Positions 9,658 through 18,924 are shown, counted from the stretch's first letter. The stretch is DNA of 64,000 nt from Streptococcus azizii (GCF_001984715.1 NZ_MSPR01000001.1:222451-286450); one strand, 5' to 3'. The notes: a model not told the origin generated them from the letters alone. A program made the numbers and translations.

Positions 9658-9668
9658 ATGTCATCTCA

Positions 9669-10760
9669 CTAATTCAAACTTCTCACATGCTGGTCAACCG
9701 CCAGAATCGCCTGAGCAATCGCAGCTGCTGTAACATCCATCGACAGGTGGTGAATAGTCTCAGCTGTGAGGATTGCCTGTTGACCCACCCAAAGTAGGTC
9801 ATCATAATGAGCAGTCTCCAAATGGAACTCCGCCAAAGTCGTCGGTATTTCAATCGCTTGATAGAGACAAATGTAGCGGTTCAGTTCTCCGAGTGGACGA
9901 TTTTCAAGCTGGAGTTCTACCAAGGTCCCATAGGCTATTTTTTCTCCGTGAGTCAAATGGCAACGATCCCCTGCCAAGGCTGTCAGCCCACTGCCAATCG
10001 CAAGGGCAAGTGTAAAAGCTACACCTCCACCACTAAGACCACTCAGTAAGATATTCGCCTCAATGATGTTTTCAAGAGCTGGTGTGACCCTTTGCTGTTC
10101 ACAGTCCTGCATAGCAGCTCGCCCATCGGTAAATAAGGTCTGCTGACATTGTCGACCAAGGGCAAGAGTCGCTAGACTTGAAGTTGTTCCTAATTCCACA
10201 CTTCCATCTGGCTGTTGCACTAAACGCCCATCCATCTGGGAGGCCAAAGCATTGGCGATTCCGGAGGCCAGCAGTTGCCTCGGAGCCTGTGCAATCACTG
10301 CTGAATCCACCAAGACAAGATCAGCACTCCTGCCATGGTGTCGATAGTTTTCAATAGTCCCCTCATCCGTATAGATGACCGATAAGGATGACGTCGGCGC
10401 ACCTGTAGAAGCAAGCGTCGGTGCTGCTACAAGCGGTAACGCTAGGATGTCAGCAAGCACCTTGGCATGGTCCATCGTCTCACCGCCACCGAGACCAATA
10501 ATCATATCCACTCGTTGCCCTGATATATCTGCAAGAAGATGGGTGATTGCATTTTCAGAAACGATCCCATCGCACCTTCTGTCAGTCACTCGCATACCGT
10601 AACGAGTTAAATAGGCTATGAAGCGCTCGCCCACCAAGTCAAAGACCCGACTATCACAGAGCAACAAGGGCTGATGCCCTAAGCTCAATAATTCCTTTGC
10701 GTGTTCAAACAGGGCATCCTTTCCCTGAATATAACGAGATGGACTGGCCAATGCTTTCAT
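9669..10760 (-). CDS. gldA: Glycerol dehydrogenase-type NAD-dependent reductase
   Basis: I place the start at the ATG at 10760 (MKALASPSRY), which has AGAGG upstream and matches the family. An in-frame start 17 codons earlier adds sequence without family support. The 363-residue protein is an iron-containing alcohol dehydrogenase of the GldA class: the nucleotide-binding GLGGGETMDHAK, then APTLASTGAPTSSLSVIY, and metal ligands in the LTHGEK region (H257 by position). GldA enzymes interconvert glycerol and dihydroxyacetone, and also hydroxyacetone and 1,2-propanediol. It is the last gene of the glycyl-radical operon, 17 bases after talC, so it probably reduces a C3 ketone made by the aldolase. 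Confidence 0.93.
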   Translation of the reverse strand: MKALASPSRYIQGKDALFEHAKELLSLGHQPLLLCDSRVFDLVGERFIAYLTRYGMRVTDRRCDGIVSENAITHLLADISGQRVDMIIGLGGGETMDHAKVLADILALPLVAAPTLASTGAPTSSLSVIYTDEGTIENYRHHGRSADLVLVDSAVIAQAPRQLLASGIANALASQMDGRLVQQPDGSVELGTTSSLATLALGRQCQQTLFTDGRAAMQDCEQQRVTPALENIIEANILLSGLSGGGVAFTLALAIGSGLTALAGDRCHLTHGEKIAYGTLVELQLENRPLGELNRYICLYQAIEIPTTLAEFHLETAHYDDLLWVGQQAILTAETIHHLSMDVTAAAIAQAILAVDQHVRSLN

Positions 10761-10777
10761 AGAAACCTCTTTCTGTC

Positions 10778-11446
10778 TCAGATATGTAACTGTCCCTGTG
10801 CTTCCTCCCAATCTTTGGCAAAATCATCAACTGCCTTATCAATAGCCGGCATGGCAAAGGCGGCTGCAAACACCTCACTTCCTGCCGTGACTGCTTGAGC
10901 ACCGCAGGCAAAGGCACGATTCACTTGAGCAACATTTTTAAAAGAGGCCGCTAAAATCTTGCTCTGTGACCCTGATCTGGCAATCGCTTGTGCTAACTGA
11001 CAGAGGACCTCCTCTGGATCAATGTTCAAATTCTCCATCCGATTATAATAGGGAGCTAGATAGTCTACCCCAGCCTCTATTGCTAATAAGCCCTGGAATG
11101 TTGTGTAGATAGCAGTGGCAGTAATCCGAGCCCCTTCTTCTTTTAAAACCTTTATTGCCGCTAATCCATCTGTCGTCACAGGAATTTTAATATAGATATC
11201 ACTCCCGAGTTTCTGCTGAATGTTGCGAGCATCACGAAGGATTCCCTCGTAGTCTTTCGCTACTACTTGGACATGAATCGAAGCCGAGTCTCCAATCACT
11301 TCCCGTATCTCTTGAATCCGTTCAAAAAAGTGAAGCTGTCCCTCTTTTTTGACAATGGTCGGATTGGATGTCACCCCTGCAAGCGGGAGAATCTTCGCCC
11401 ATTTTTTGATGTCATCAAGATTTACTGTATCAAGCATAAATTCCAT
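10778..11446 (-). CDS. talC: Fructose-6-phosphate aldolase / transaldolase-like protein
   Basis: The 222-residue protein is a single TIM-barrel of the short TalC/FSA (MipB) family: [29 protein letters not shown], the Schiff-base lysine in [11 protein letters not shown] (about residue 87), [12 protein letters not shown] and APYYNR. Family members cleave fructose 6-phosphate or 1-deoxy analogues to glyceraldehyde 3-phosphate plus a C3 ketone. It lies 12 bases downstream of the glycyl radical enzyme and 17 upstream of gldA, fitting a sequential pathway: dehydrated sugar phosphate, aldol cleavage, ketone reduction. The length is normal. Confidence 0.92.
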   Translation of the reverse strand: MEFMLDTVNLDDIKKWAKILPLAGVTSNPTIVKKEGQLHFFERIQEIREVIGDSASIHVQVVAKDYEGILRDARNIQQKLGSDIYIKIPVTTDGLAAIKVLKEEGARITATAIYTTFQGLLAIEAGVDYLAPYYNRMENLNIDPEEVLCQLAQAIARSGSQSKILAASFKNVAQVNRAFACGAQAVTAGSEVFAAAFAMPAIDKAVDDFAKDWEEAQGQLHI

Positions 11447-11458
11447 ATAAAACCTCTT

Positions 11459-13900
11459 TTACAATGTATGTTCCGTCCGTCCAATAATATCATCTTGTGT
11501 AGCTTTCGACAGAACGTTGAAGAAAGCTGAGTAACCTGCAACACGCACGATCAAATCCCGATGCTTTTCTGGATGTTTTTGTGCGTCTAGTAATGTTTCA
11601 CGTGACACAACGTTGTATTGAATATGATAACCATGGAGACGGTTGAAGAATGTCCGAAGAAGGGCAATCAATTTTTCCTTATCTTCTTCCTTTGCAAGTG
11701 TCTGCGGATTCACTTTTTGATTGAGCAAGACACCGCCTACAATTTCGTGCGTTGGTAATTTTGAAACAGATTTCAAGACAGAAGTCGGACCTTTTTTATC
11801 TATGTTGTGCGACGGTGAACATCCTTCCGCTAATGGCGTTCCTGCATTCCGTCCATCTGGAGTTGCCAGCGTTCCACGTCCTTGACCCACATTGGCTGAG
11901 ATAGAGGAGGTTCCAGAATAGCGAATACCTCCGATTGGTCCTCGACCGTAGCGCGTATTTGGATACTTGGCAATCTCTTCCACATAAATATCGTATGCAT
12001 CTCGTACCAACTGGTCTGCGTAATCATCATCGTTTCCATACTTAGGAGCCTCATGGATTAGCATGTCTTGGATCTCTTTGCCACGCTCACCTGCATAGTC
12101 CGTCTCTAAAGCCTGCCACAACTCAGCTGGTGTTAGGCGCCCCTCTTCAAAGACAAGTTTCTTAATCGCAGCCAGTGAATCGGATAGATTGGCAATCCCA
12201 ACCTGTAATCCTGAGATATAATCGTAAACAGCCCCACCTTCTTTCAGGTGCTTGCCTCGTCCAATACAGTCATCTGTCAGCGCCGAACAAAGGATGTCTG
12301 GTACTTCTCGCTCAAGGGACAAATCAATCGCATTTTCAACGACCACACTCATCCGAGTGAGGTAGCGGAGGGTCTTATCCCAGGCGGCTTGTAACTCCTC
12401 AAAGCTCTCCATATCCTTGAAATGACCAAATGCTGGAGCAAACCGCTTGCCAGAAGCTGGGTCAATTCCATCATTCATCGTGATGAGTAGCACTTTCGGA
12501 AAGTTCATATAACTCATACCGGTACAGCGATAGCCCCATTTACCGGGTACAGCCGTCTCAACACAGCCAATCGCGCTGTAGTCATAAGCATCATCTTCTA
12601 GCACTCCCTTTTCAATAAAGGAAGGAATGATAATCTCATCGTTGTTAAAAGCAGGCATTCCAAAGCCAAGTTTCATCACTTCGATACACTCGTTCATAAA
12701 GCGTGCATCTAAGCCAGCATGGTAGCGAACGGTTAAGTTCGGTTGCGGCAGGTGTGTCTGTGCTACAGACTTCAACACAAGATAGGATAGTGGATTGACG
12801 GCATCCTTCTTATCCCGCGTCTGTCCACCAATCGTCACATTTTGATACAAGGGACTACCCGCAGATGAAAATGTATGTGCTTGACTACGTACCTTATTGA
12901 TCGTAATTGTTTTAATCCAGAGATTAGTCAAGCGCTCCACAATGCTCTCTTGCGTTTCACGACCGGACTCTAAATCTGCTTTCACATAAGGATACATGTA
13001 TTGATCAAAGCGACCATAGGAGAGCGAATGCCCATTTGATTCGATTTGGAGGATACATTGGATAAACCAAACAGACTGAACAGCTTCTGCAAAGGTAGTT
13101 GCTGGTTCATACGGTACTTTTGAGCAAATAGCTGCAATTTCAAGCAACTCTTTTCGGCGCTTAGGACTCGCTGTCTCAGCCAACTCCTGAGCCAGTTTGA
13201 CAAAGCGTTCTGCGTAGGTCTTGACTGCATCAACGACAATAAAGATGGAATCATAGAAATGATATTTGTCGATACTTGCCGGATCTGTCAAATCTAAGGC
13301 TGCTTTTGCTGCTCTTGCCTTTTCTTCAAAACCTTTCAAACCATATTGCAGTAACTTTTCATAATTGACTGCCAAGTGGGCATCCCCAGAATTCATCTTC
13401 CCTTCCATTCCGAAGAACCCTGTTTCCATATATACCTGCGTTTCTTCCGGCAGCATAACCCCTGCTTTTGAACGTAAATTATTCTTTTCCCAAAATGGGG
13501 CAATGCTCCGCAACTGCTCTTTTGTTTCCTCTGTGATATAAAAGACGTCCCCATCACGCTTTTCAAATAGATCAAGCTCATTTAGGACAAACTCCAGAGT
13601 ATACTCAGGGAAAATAGGAGCATCTTTATTAGAAGAAGCCTGATTTCCTACAATCATCGTTTCATCTTCAATGTAAAGCGTCATATTCTCCAAGATTTCT
13701 CTTAGCATATAGGCACGCTTTAAGACATTTGGCTTTTCCTTATGCTCTTGATAGGCTCTTGTCACCAAGACAGCGCGTTCTGCATCAATGTAAGGTTTTT
13801 TATTAAGGACATCTTCCCGGTACTTATGCATGCGCTCCGTTAAATCGCCAAAATACTCCGTTTTAATGCTGGTGCTAGCAACTTCTACCATTGTTTTCAT
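11459..13900 (-). CDS. Glycyl radical enzyme of the dehydratase/lyase branch (PflD/YbiW-like)
   Basis: An 813-residue glycyl radical enzyme. The radical loop is VRVAGYSAFFN with the radical at Gly789. The active-site loop is GCVE (Cys446, Glu448), and HS of NGHSLSYGRFDQ is present. GCVE is the pattern of dehydratases such as glycerol dehydratase; true pyruvate formate-lyase has a CC pair instead. Where glycerol dehydratases carry a His-Asp a few residues on, this protein reads WGYRCTGM, so it is probably not a simple diol dehydratase. It works anaerobically and needs the divergent activase at 18925. Context (PTS, FSA aldolase, GldA) suggests a phosphorylated sugar substrate. Often annotated formate acetyltransferase 2, which I think is wrong for function. 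Confidence 0.85.
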   Translation of the reverse strand: MKTMVEVASTSIKTEYFGDLTERMHKYREDVLNKKPYIDAERAVLVTRAYQEHKEKPNVLKRAYMLREILENMTLYIEDETMIVGNQASSNKDAPIFPEYTLEFVLNELDLFEKRDGDVFYITEETKEQLRSIAPFWEKNNLRSKAGVMLPEETQVYMETGFFGMEGKMNSGDAHLAVNYEKLLQYGLKGFEEKARAAKAALDLTDPASIDKYHFYDSIFIVVDAVKTYAERFVKLAQELAETASPKRRKELLEIAAICSKVPYEPATTFAEAVQSVWFIQCILQIESNGHSLSYGRFDQYMYPYVKADLESGRETQESIVERLTNLWIKTITINKVRSQAHTFSSAGSPLYQNVTIGGQTRDKKDAVNPLSYLVLKSVAQTHLPQPNLTVRYHAGLDARFMNECIEVMKLGFGMPAFNNDEIIIPSFIEKGVLEDDAYDYSAIGCVETAVPGKWGYRCTGMSYMNFPKVLLITMNDGIDPASGKRFAPAFGHFKDMESFEELQAAWDKTLRYLTRMSVVVENAIDLSLEREVPDILCSALTDDCIGRGKHLKEGGAVYDYISGLQVGIANLSDSLAAIKKLVFEEGRLTPAELWQALETDYAGERGKEIQDMLIHEAPKYGNDDDYADQLVRDAYDIYVEEIAKYPNTRYGRGPIGGIRYSGTSSISANVGQGRGTLATPDGRNAGTPLAEGCSPSHNIDKKGPTSVLKSVSKLPTHEIVGGVLLNQKVNPQTLAKEEDKEKLIALLRTFFNRLHGYHIQYNVVSRETLLDAQKHPEKHRDLIVRVAGYSAFFNVLSKATQDDIIGRTEHTL

Positions 13901-13947
13901 GATTCTTTCCTTTCATTAGAAAATTTTTTTGTTTCGTTTGTAATTAA

Positions 13948-13976
13948 ATTGTACTGATTCTGCTCTTTTTTGTCAA
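13948..13976 (-). promoter_or_regulatory. Strong promoter of the glycyl radical operon
   Basis: The minus strand has TTGACA (13976-13971), a 17-base spacer and TACAAT (13953-13948), about 47 bases before the enzyme's ATG. This allows the enzyme-aldolase-dehydrogenase part to be transcribed separately from the upstream PTS genes. Confidence 0.75.
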
Positions 13977-14011
13977 TCAATAAAGAATCTTACAGAAAAC
14001 ATATTCGATTC

Positions 14012-14025
14012 TGCACATCTGTGCA
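14012..14025. promoter_or_regulatory. Palindrome between PTS IIC and the glycyl radical enzyme
   Basis: TGCACATCTGTGCA is a 14-bp perfect palindrome lying 36 bases upstream of the -35. It could be an operator for the SorC or DeoR regulator of the cluster. No T-run, so it is not an obvious terminator. Confidence 0.4.
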
Positions 14026-14032
14026 ATAATTT

Positions 14033-15334
14033 CTAGGCAGCAGCTTCTTGTTCGTTCTTATACGCTATCGCGTCTTGTACTTTAAAGAAGGGGAAGTAAA
14101 CCAGTGTGGAGATGACTAAAATCAGTAGTTGCACTACTGCACCTTGCCAGCCTGCAACCATAAATCCAGAGATAATAGCTGGGGTACTCCACGGCAGGGT
14201 CACACCAGAAAATGGGGCCATAAATCCAATGGCAATCGCGCTATAGACAAGGACCGCCGCTAATATGGGAACCAGTAAAAATGGAACAAACATGACTGGA
14301 TTCATCACAATCGGAAAGCCGAAAACAACAGGTTCATTGACGTTGAATAGAGCAGGAAACGCAGCAACCTTCCCGAGGGCCTTATATTGCTTTGATTTTG
14401 CTGCAAACAACATCGCTACTACAATTCCAAAGGTAATGCCTGATCCAGACATGATTAAAAAGCTATCCAAAAATTGTTGCGTCACAATGTGCGCTCCCTC
14501 TTTCACAGACAAATTACCTGCTACTAGCATGGCCTTGTTGGCATCTAAATTAGATAGTAAGAGGGCTGTGACAACCCCGTTGACAACGGATTGTCCATGC
14601 ACTCCAAACCACCATAAGAAAGAGATGAAAAAAGCAATTCCAATAGCGCCATAAAGAGAACCAGTTAATCCTTGCAGTGGTACTTGAAGGACATCATAAA
14701 TCATCTCAATAAAGGTGCCACCACCTGTGGCCACTTTAGAGACAATATACACAATCATTGATAGCAAAAAGATAACAAAGGCGGGGATCATTGCCTCAAA
14801 TTGCTTGGCAATGGCTTGTGGTACCTGCTCAGGCATTTTAATGACAATATGGCGTTGAATAAACATGGTGTAAATCGCACCGACTACCAACCCAATGATG
14901 ATCGCACCAATAATACCTTGTCCACCAAACCAAACTTTTGCAATCGCATCTCCAATGGCCTCTCCTTGTTCAGGAACGTATGAAGATCTCAGTAGAATGA
15001 AAAAGGTAGATAGGGATAGCACTCCTGCAGGCAAAGGTTCTACACCACTATTTTTAGCATAGGAATAGCCGATAGAAAAACAGGAAATCAAGCCCATAAT
15101 GGCAAATGTGCCGCTATATACCTGCATAAATGGTTCTGTCCAATCAGCACCAAATACACCTGCTATGGCTTGATTCAAGCCCTCAAAGGGAAGCTGACCC
15201 ATAATCAGAAATAGGCTTCCCACCACTGTCAATGGTAAAATCGCCAACATCCCATCCTTTAGGGCAATAATCCCTCTCATATTGACAAATTTCATAATTG
15301 GACCGATTATTTTAGTCGTATCAAATTGAGCCAT
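14033..15334 (-). CDS. PTS lactose/cellobiose-family EIIC permease
   Basis: A 433-residue polytopic membrane protein with about ten hydrophobic helices, of the lactose-N,N'-diacetylchitobiose EIIC family. Recognisable blocks are DGMLAILPLTVVGSLFLIMG, GVHGQSVVNGV, FNVNEPVVFGFPIVMNP (the substrate-site NEP motif) and PFSGVTLPWSTP. It imports a sugar with phosphate from EIIB. It follows EIIB by 16 bases. The sugar is not known; the downstream glycyl radical enzyme argues for an unusual sugar such as an anhydro- or deoxy-sugar rather than lactose. Confidence 0.9.
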   Translation of the reverse strand: MAQFDTTKIIGPIMKFVNMRGIIALKDGMLAILPLTVVGSLFLIMGQLPFEGLNQAIAGVFGADWTEPFMQVYSGTFAIMGLISCFSIGYSYAKNSGVEPLPAGVLSLSTFFILLRSSYVPEQGEAIGDAIAKVWFGGQGIIGAIIIGLVVGAIYTMFIQRHIVIKMPEQVPQAIAKQFEAMIPAFVIFLLSMIVYIVSKVATGGGTFIEMIYDVLQVPLQGLTGSLYGAIGIAFFISFLWWFGVHGQSVVNGVVTALLLSNLDANKAMLVAGNLSVKEGAHIVTQQFLDSFLIMSGSGITFGIVVAMLFAAKSKQYKALGKVAAFPALFNVNEPVVFGFPIVMNPVMFVPFLLVPILAAVLVYSAIAIGFMAPFSGVTLPWSTPAIISGFMVAGWQGAVVQLLILVISTLVYFPFFKVQDAIAYKNEQEAAA

Positions 15335-15350
15335 TGTATACCTCCACTCT

Positions 15351-15656
15351 CTAGCTCACGAGATCCAGCGCTAATTGTAGCACTTTTTTACCATCAAACA
15401 TTCCATAGTCTGCCATCGGAATAACAGCGATGGGGACTTGGGCCTCATCACAAATAGCCTTTGACTTTTCTAGCGTATAGGCAACCTGAGGTCCGAGCAG
15501 CGCAACATCTATTTGCGAAACGTAGTCTGCGATTTTAGCCTGTGAAAAGGCATCAATTTCTGCCTCAATACCTGCTTCCTTGGCTGCTATTTTCATATTA
15601 TTCACTAGCATACCTGTTGAGAATCCTGCTGCACAAAATAATCCAATTCTTACCAT
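15351..15656 (-). CDS. PTS lactose/cellobiose-family EIIB
   Basis: The start is chosen at 15656 (MVRIGLFCAAGFSTGML), preceded by GAGGAGAGA; an in-frame start six codons upstream overlaps EIIA. The 101-residue protein carries the phosphocysteine Cys8 in the P-loop CAAGFSTGML, as in CelA/ChbB-type EIIB. It passes phosphate from EIIA to the sugar in EIIC. EIIA lies 17 bases before and EIIC 16 bases after it, so the three subunits are made together. Confidence 0.9.
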   Translation of the reverse strand: MVRIGLFCAAGFSTGMLVNNMKIAAKEAGIEAEIDAFSQAKIADYVSQIDVALLGPQVAYTLEKSKAICDEAQVPIAVIPMADYGMFDGKKVLQLALDLVS

Positions 15657-15673
15657 TTTCCTGTCTCTCCTCA

Positions 15674-15994
15674 CTAGCTGTTAGCCAATTCTTTTCTTAA
15701 ATCAATTATTTCTTTTATCAGATTTATTTCTGTAATGCTGGTCATTAAATGGTCTTGCGAATGTACAAATAAGGCAGTAATTTCCGTTTTTGTTCCACTC
15801 GCTTCCTGGGCTAAAAACTGGGTCTGCATATTGTGGGCTTCCAGCAGGGCTGCATCTGCCAATGCCACCTCTTCCTCACTTTCTGCAAACCTTCCATGTT
15901 TCGCATGATTCAACGCCTGATAGATATGCTGCTTGGCATCTCCTGCATTGAGAATCAACCCCATAATAATTTGATTAGGTACAATAACGTCCAT
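15674..15994 (-). CDS. PTS lactose/cellobiose-family EIIA
   Basis: The start is set at the ATG at 15994 (MDVIVPNQIIMGLI) with GAGGTAAGGA upstream. The open frame extends 62 codons further, but that part covers the promoter and cre site and is not protein-like. The 106-residue all-helical subunit has the LacF/ChbA pattern: ILNAGDAKQHIYQAL and the phosphohistidine motif HSQDHLMT (His78, His82; the first is the usual phosphorylation site). It is the first gene of the PTS operon and receives phosphate from HPr. Confidence 0.9.
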   Translation of the reverse strand: MDVIVPNQIIMGLILNAGDAKQHIYQALNHAKHGRFAESEEEVALADAALLEAHNMQTQFLAQEASGTKTEITALFVHSQDHLMTSITEINLIKEIIDLRKELANS

Positions 15995-16019
15995 TTCCTT
16001 ACCTCGTCTTATTTTTTCT

Positions 16020-16068
16020 TGTAAAGCGCTTTCACCTATACTATAGCACTGCTTGGTCACTTCGTCAA
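16020..16068 (-). promoter_or_regulatory. PTS operon promoter with CcpA-type cre site
   Basis: The minus strand has TTGACG (16068-16063), a 17-base spacer and TATAGT (16045-16040), followed at about +1 to +20 by TGAAAGCGCTTTACA, whose AAAGCGCTTT core is a perfect cre. CcpA bound there would block transcription, so the sugar system should be shut by glucose. The ATG of EIIA lies 26 bases further on. Confidence 0.75.
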
Positions 16069-16194
16069 TACTTTTGTGCGTATATTCATTTTTTGCTACT
16101 TTTGTGCAAAAATAAGATGCAAAGGGCGTGTAAAAAGCGAATGAAAAATAGGAAATCGAATCAGGTTGTCTTGCAACCACTAACCTCGCTATCT

Positions 16195-17000
16195 AATTTT
16201 TAGGCTCGGGTAGCAATAGTCACTTCCCTGACTATTGCTATCCCAAAGGGATTCTCAGCTGTAATTGGCTAAAGCCAAAACAGCTGCCTATCCGCTAAAG
16301 GGATTCTCATCTGTAATCAGCTAAAGCTGAAACAGCTGCCTATCTTTTTTCCGAGCTTTTAGCCCGTGTTCAGTTACATTAAGATACAAAGCCCGTGAAA
16401 AACTCAAAGCGAAAATAGGAAATACGACGAAGAAACTGGGGGTTCTAGGAGTATTTATCTTTTTCGCACAGAGTTTAGGGCGTGTTCAATTACACAAGAT
16501 ACAAAGCCCGTGAAAAACTCAAAGCGAAAATAGGAAATACGACGAAGAAACTGGGGGTTCTAGGAGTATTTATCTTTTTCGCACAGAGTTTAGGGCGTGT
16601 TCAATTACACAAGATACAAAGCCCGTGAAAAACTCAAAGCGAAAATAGGATTGAAACAGTTTGGGGAACTGTTTCAACGGTCACCTAGAAATAAGAAAGT
16701 GACCATAGAAGTTCGGGGAGTAACCTAATCCAGTGGATTAGGTTACTCCGAGCCAAGAAATCGGAAAGCGAGGATTAACCAGTTGAAATAAGAAAGTGAC
16801 CACAGAAGCCTGACCTAGGAAATAGGAAATTTGACGAGTGAAAAGCTCCAATAGAGGAGCTTATTCCTTAAAGGTAGTTGAGAACTTGCCAAAACAAACG
16901 CCTATTTCCCGCCCCAACTACCTTTACCTTTGTCGCCCATTCGGATACTTTTTTAGAGTAAACACCCTCTGTGAAAAATCAAGAAAAAAGCCATCTCTGA
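16195..17000. repeat. Large BOX-like mosaic with a 115-bp tandem array
   Basis: An 800-bp gene-free stretch. The 115-bp module GATACAAAGCCCGTGAAAAA..GGGCGTGTTCAATTA starts at 16383 and 16498, with a third, interrupted copy at 16613. Other cassettes are the CAGCTG/AAAGGGATTCTC unit (twice, 16250-16345), GAAACAGTTTGGGGAACTGTTTC with TGGTCACC-type arms (16652-16710), AGTAACCTAATCC..GGATTAGGTTACT (16720-16748) and CTCCAATAGAGGAG. It separates the regulators from the PTS promoter. No coding signal was found. Confidence 0.85.
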
Positions 17001-17044
17001 AAACAGGGGCAAACAATGCCTAGCTTTCAAAGATAGCCTGTAGC

Positions 17045-18043
17045 TTATAAGGTTATATCGGGGTCGCTAGAAAATGAGCGATCCCCATCCAATTCCAACA
17101 CCTGTAAAATGGTCCGATAATCGGTGACAAGATGGGTGATATAGCCCTGGCGCAATACTGCCAGCATGGCCTCCACCTTGTTGTCTCCATAAGCAATCGC
17201 AATAGAACGAGGAACTTTACCAAGCTCTGCCAAAGAGATCGCAATGGTTCGATCCACTACATCATCAGCAATCTCCCTTCCCTGTGCATCTAAAAACCGA
17301 CAGCATATTTCCCCAACTGCACCGCTTTGATTCATTCTCTTAAAATCTTCATCGGTCAACATATCCAACCACTGACGATTATCTTTGTCTACTCGACCAC
17401 CTATCCCGACAATCGCAAGGTCTAATCTCTCCCAGTTATCAATAATTTCTTCAAAATACTTAGAGGATCGAATACCTAATGCTAAATCCTTGCTTTCTTG
17501 TACAATGGTCGCATTGATGAACGAACACTCTCCATGAAATTTATGCATCAACTCATACATAAGGGTATTGACATGGTAGCGGGCATTGATATGGCTGGGA
17601 CCACCTGCCAGTGGGTAGAAATGCACATTTTTCATCTGGCGCGGAATCATTTTCGCCACCACATTGCTCAAGGTCTTCCCCCAAGAAATCCCTACATTGC
17701 TATGGTTTTTCAACTCTCCCCGTATCATAGCTGCTCCAGCATTAGCCATCATCTCCTCCAGTGATTTGTCCGAAGAAGCGACGCTGGATACAATCTCAAT
17801 ATTTTCCAGATTGTATTTTTCTTTGACGTAATGCTCTAAATGAAAGAGATCCGTATCAAACTCATGAATTTCTATCGTGACAACTCCTTTTTCTCGAGCT
17901 CTTGTTAACATTCGACTGATCGTCGTTCGATAGATACCGAGTTCTTTTGCTACCTCAGCCTGACTTTTTCCTTCAATGTAATATAGATATGCGACTTTCG
18001 CTAGCTGCTTTCTATTGTTTGCTGCTATTTCTCTCCTACCCAT
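17045..18043 (-). CDS. SorC/DeoR-family sugar-binding transcriptional regulator
   Basis: A 332-residue SorC-family protein. The N-terminal HTH is YYIEGKSQAEVAKELGIYRT followed by TISRMLTRAREKGVV (residues about 22-60). The C-terminal sugar-binding domain contains NVGISWGKTLSNVV, the phosphosugar-binding pattern, and AIVGIGG. Such proteins are oligomeric regulators that respond to a phosphorylated sugar. It lies 14 bases downstream of the DeoR gene on the same strand and next to the PTS-glycyl radical operon, which is its likely target. Confidence 0.88.
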   Translation of the reverse strand: MGRREIAANNRKQLAKVAYLYYIEGKSQAEVAKELGIYRTTISRMLTRAREKGVVTIEIHEFDTDLFHLEHYVKEKYNLENIEIVSSVASSDKSLEEMMANAGAAMIRGELKNHSNVGISWGKTLSNVVAKMIPRQMKNVHFYPLAGGPSHINARYHVNTLMYELMHKFHGECSFINATIVQESKDLALGIRSSKYFEEIIDNWERLDLAIVGIGGRVDKDNRQWLDMLTDEDFKRMNQSGAVGEICCRFLDAQGREIADDVVDRTIAISLAELGKVPRSIAIAYGDNKVEAMLAVLRQGYITHLVTDYRTILQVLELDGDRSFSSDPDITL

Positions 18044-18057
18044 CTCTCTTCTCCCGT

Positions 18058-18804
18058 CTAGCGAACTTTTGTGACCTGGACTCCTTGACCTGTTAATAGC
18101 TTCTCTTTCTCAATCGGTATTTGGTCATCCGTTATGACACGGCTTACCTCTGTCGCGCTAAATTGACTGACAGTCCCTCGCTTACTAAATTTCGTTGAGT
18201 CGGTCAAAATAATAACATCTTCTGCTGCATCAGCCATCGCTCGCACAACCTCTGTTCTCATCAAGTCCTTTCCAGTGAACCCTTCCCCCTCTGCAAATCC
18301 ATCTGTCCCAATAAACGCCTTCTTGACATGAAACAGCGAAATCATTTCTTTTAAAAGAGGGCCTACCGTCACCTGAGAATTTTTTTGATATTCCCCCCCT
18401 AATAGGATAACCTTACACGAATCATAAGAACGGATATAATCTGCAATAAAATAGGAATTCGTGATGATGGTGACATTCCGCTTTTGTTGACAAATTTGCT
18501 CTGCTAAAAGAGCACAGGTGGAGCCTGACTCGATGATAACGGTCTCATTATCTTGGATAAGCCCCACTGCTGTTTGAGCAATTTTCCGTTTCAAATCATG
18601 ATGAAAGGACAGGCGAACATTTAGGTCATCACCACTATTTAAAACAGCATAGCCATGCTCCCGGTGCAATAACCCCCTACTCTCTAATTTATCCAAATCT
18701 TTCCGAATCGTAACTTTCGAAACATTCAGCATTCCTGACAATGTATTCACATCAATCTTCTCATATTGCGATACAAGTTTTACTATTTGATCTAAGCGTT
18801 CCAT
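18058..18804 (-). CDS. DeoR-family transcriptional regulator
   Basis: A 248-residue protein with the DeoR HTH (VNTLSGMLNVSKVTIRKDLD, residues about 19-38, then LESRGLLHREHGYA) and the DeoRC phosphosugar sensor domain (VIIESGSTCALLA, TIITNSYFIADYI, FIGTDGFAEGEGFTG). It is divergent from the activase gene at 18925 and precedes the SorC regulator. A DeoR plus a SorC regulator beside this PTS/glycyl radical cluster is the arrangement I recall from pneumococcus. Probable repressor of the activase and/or PTS promoter; the effector is unknown. Confidence 0.9.
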   Translation of the reverse strand: MERLDQIVKLVSQYEKIDVNTLSGMLNVSKVTIRKDLDKLESRGLLHREHGYAVLNSGDDLNVRLSFHHDLKRKIAQTAVGLIQDNETVIIESGSTCALLAEQICQQKRNVTIITNSYFIADYIRSYDSCKVILLGGEYQKNSQVTVGPLLKEMISLFHVKKAFIGTDGFAEGEGFTGKDLMRTEVVRAMADAAEDVIILTDSTKFSKRGTVSQFSATEVSRVITDDQIPIEKEKLLTGQGVQVTKVR

Positions 18805-18874
18805 ACGATGACCTCCTTCTCTAGTGTACCAAATTTCATCCGATAAACAAAGTAAAATAAACTTACGCTCGTAA

Positions 18875-18903
18875 TTGATTTGTTTTCATTTGAATGATAT
18901 AAT
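18875..18903 (+). promoter_or_regulatory. Promoter of the glycyl radical activase gene
   Basis: TTGATT (18875-18880), 17-base spacer, TATAAT (18898-18903), 21 bases before the ATG. The -10 sits within TTTCATT..AATGAAA, an inverted repeat that could be an operator. Confidence 0.7.
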
Positions 18904-18924
18904 GAAACAAAAAGAGGATTTACA

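Noticed and set aside
11459..13900. Annotation as classical pyruvate formate-lyase
   Set aside because: The paired active-site cysteines of PFL are absent; the loop reads GCVE as in the dehydratase/lyase branch.
15995..16180. N-terminal extension of PTS EIIA
   Set aside because: It covers the -35, -10 and cre site; the ATG at 15994 has a strong Shine-Dalgarno and matches the family.
16383..16650. CRISPR-like appearance of the tandem units
   Set aside because: Units are adjacent with no unique spacers, the period is 115 bp, and no cas genes are present. The same applies to 47798-48003 and 63484-63655.
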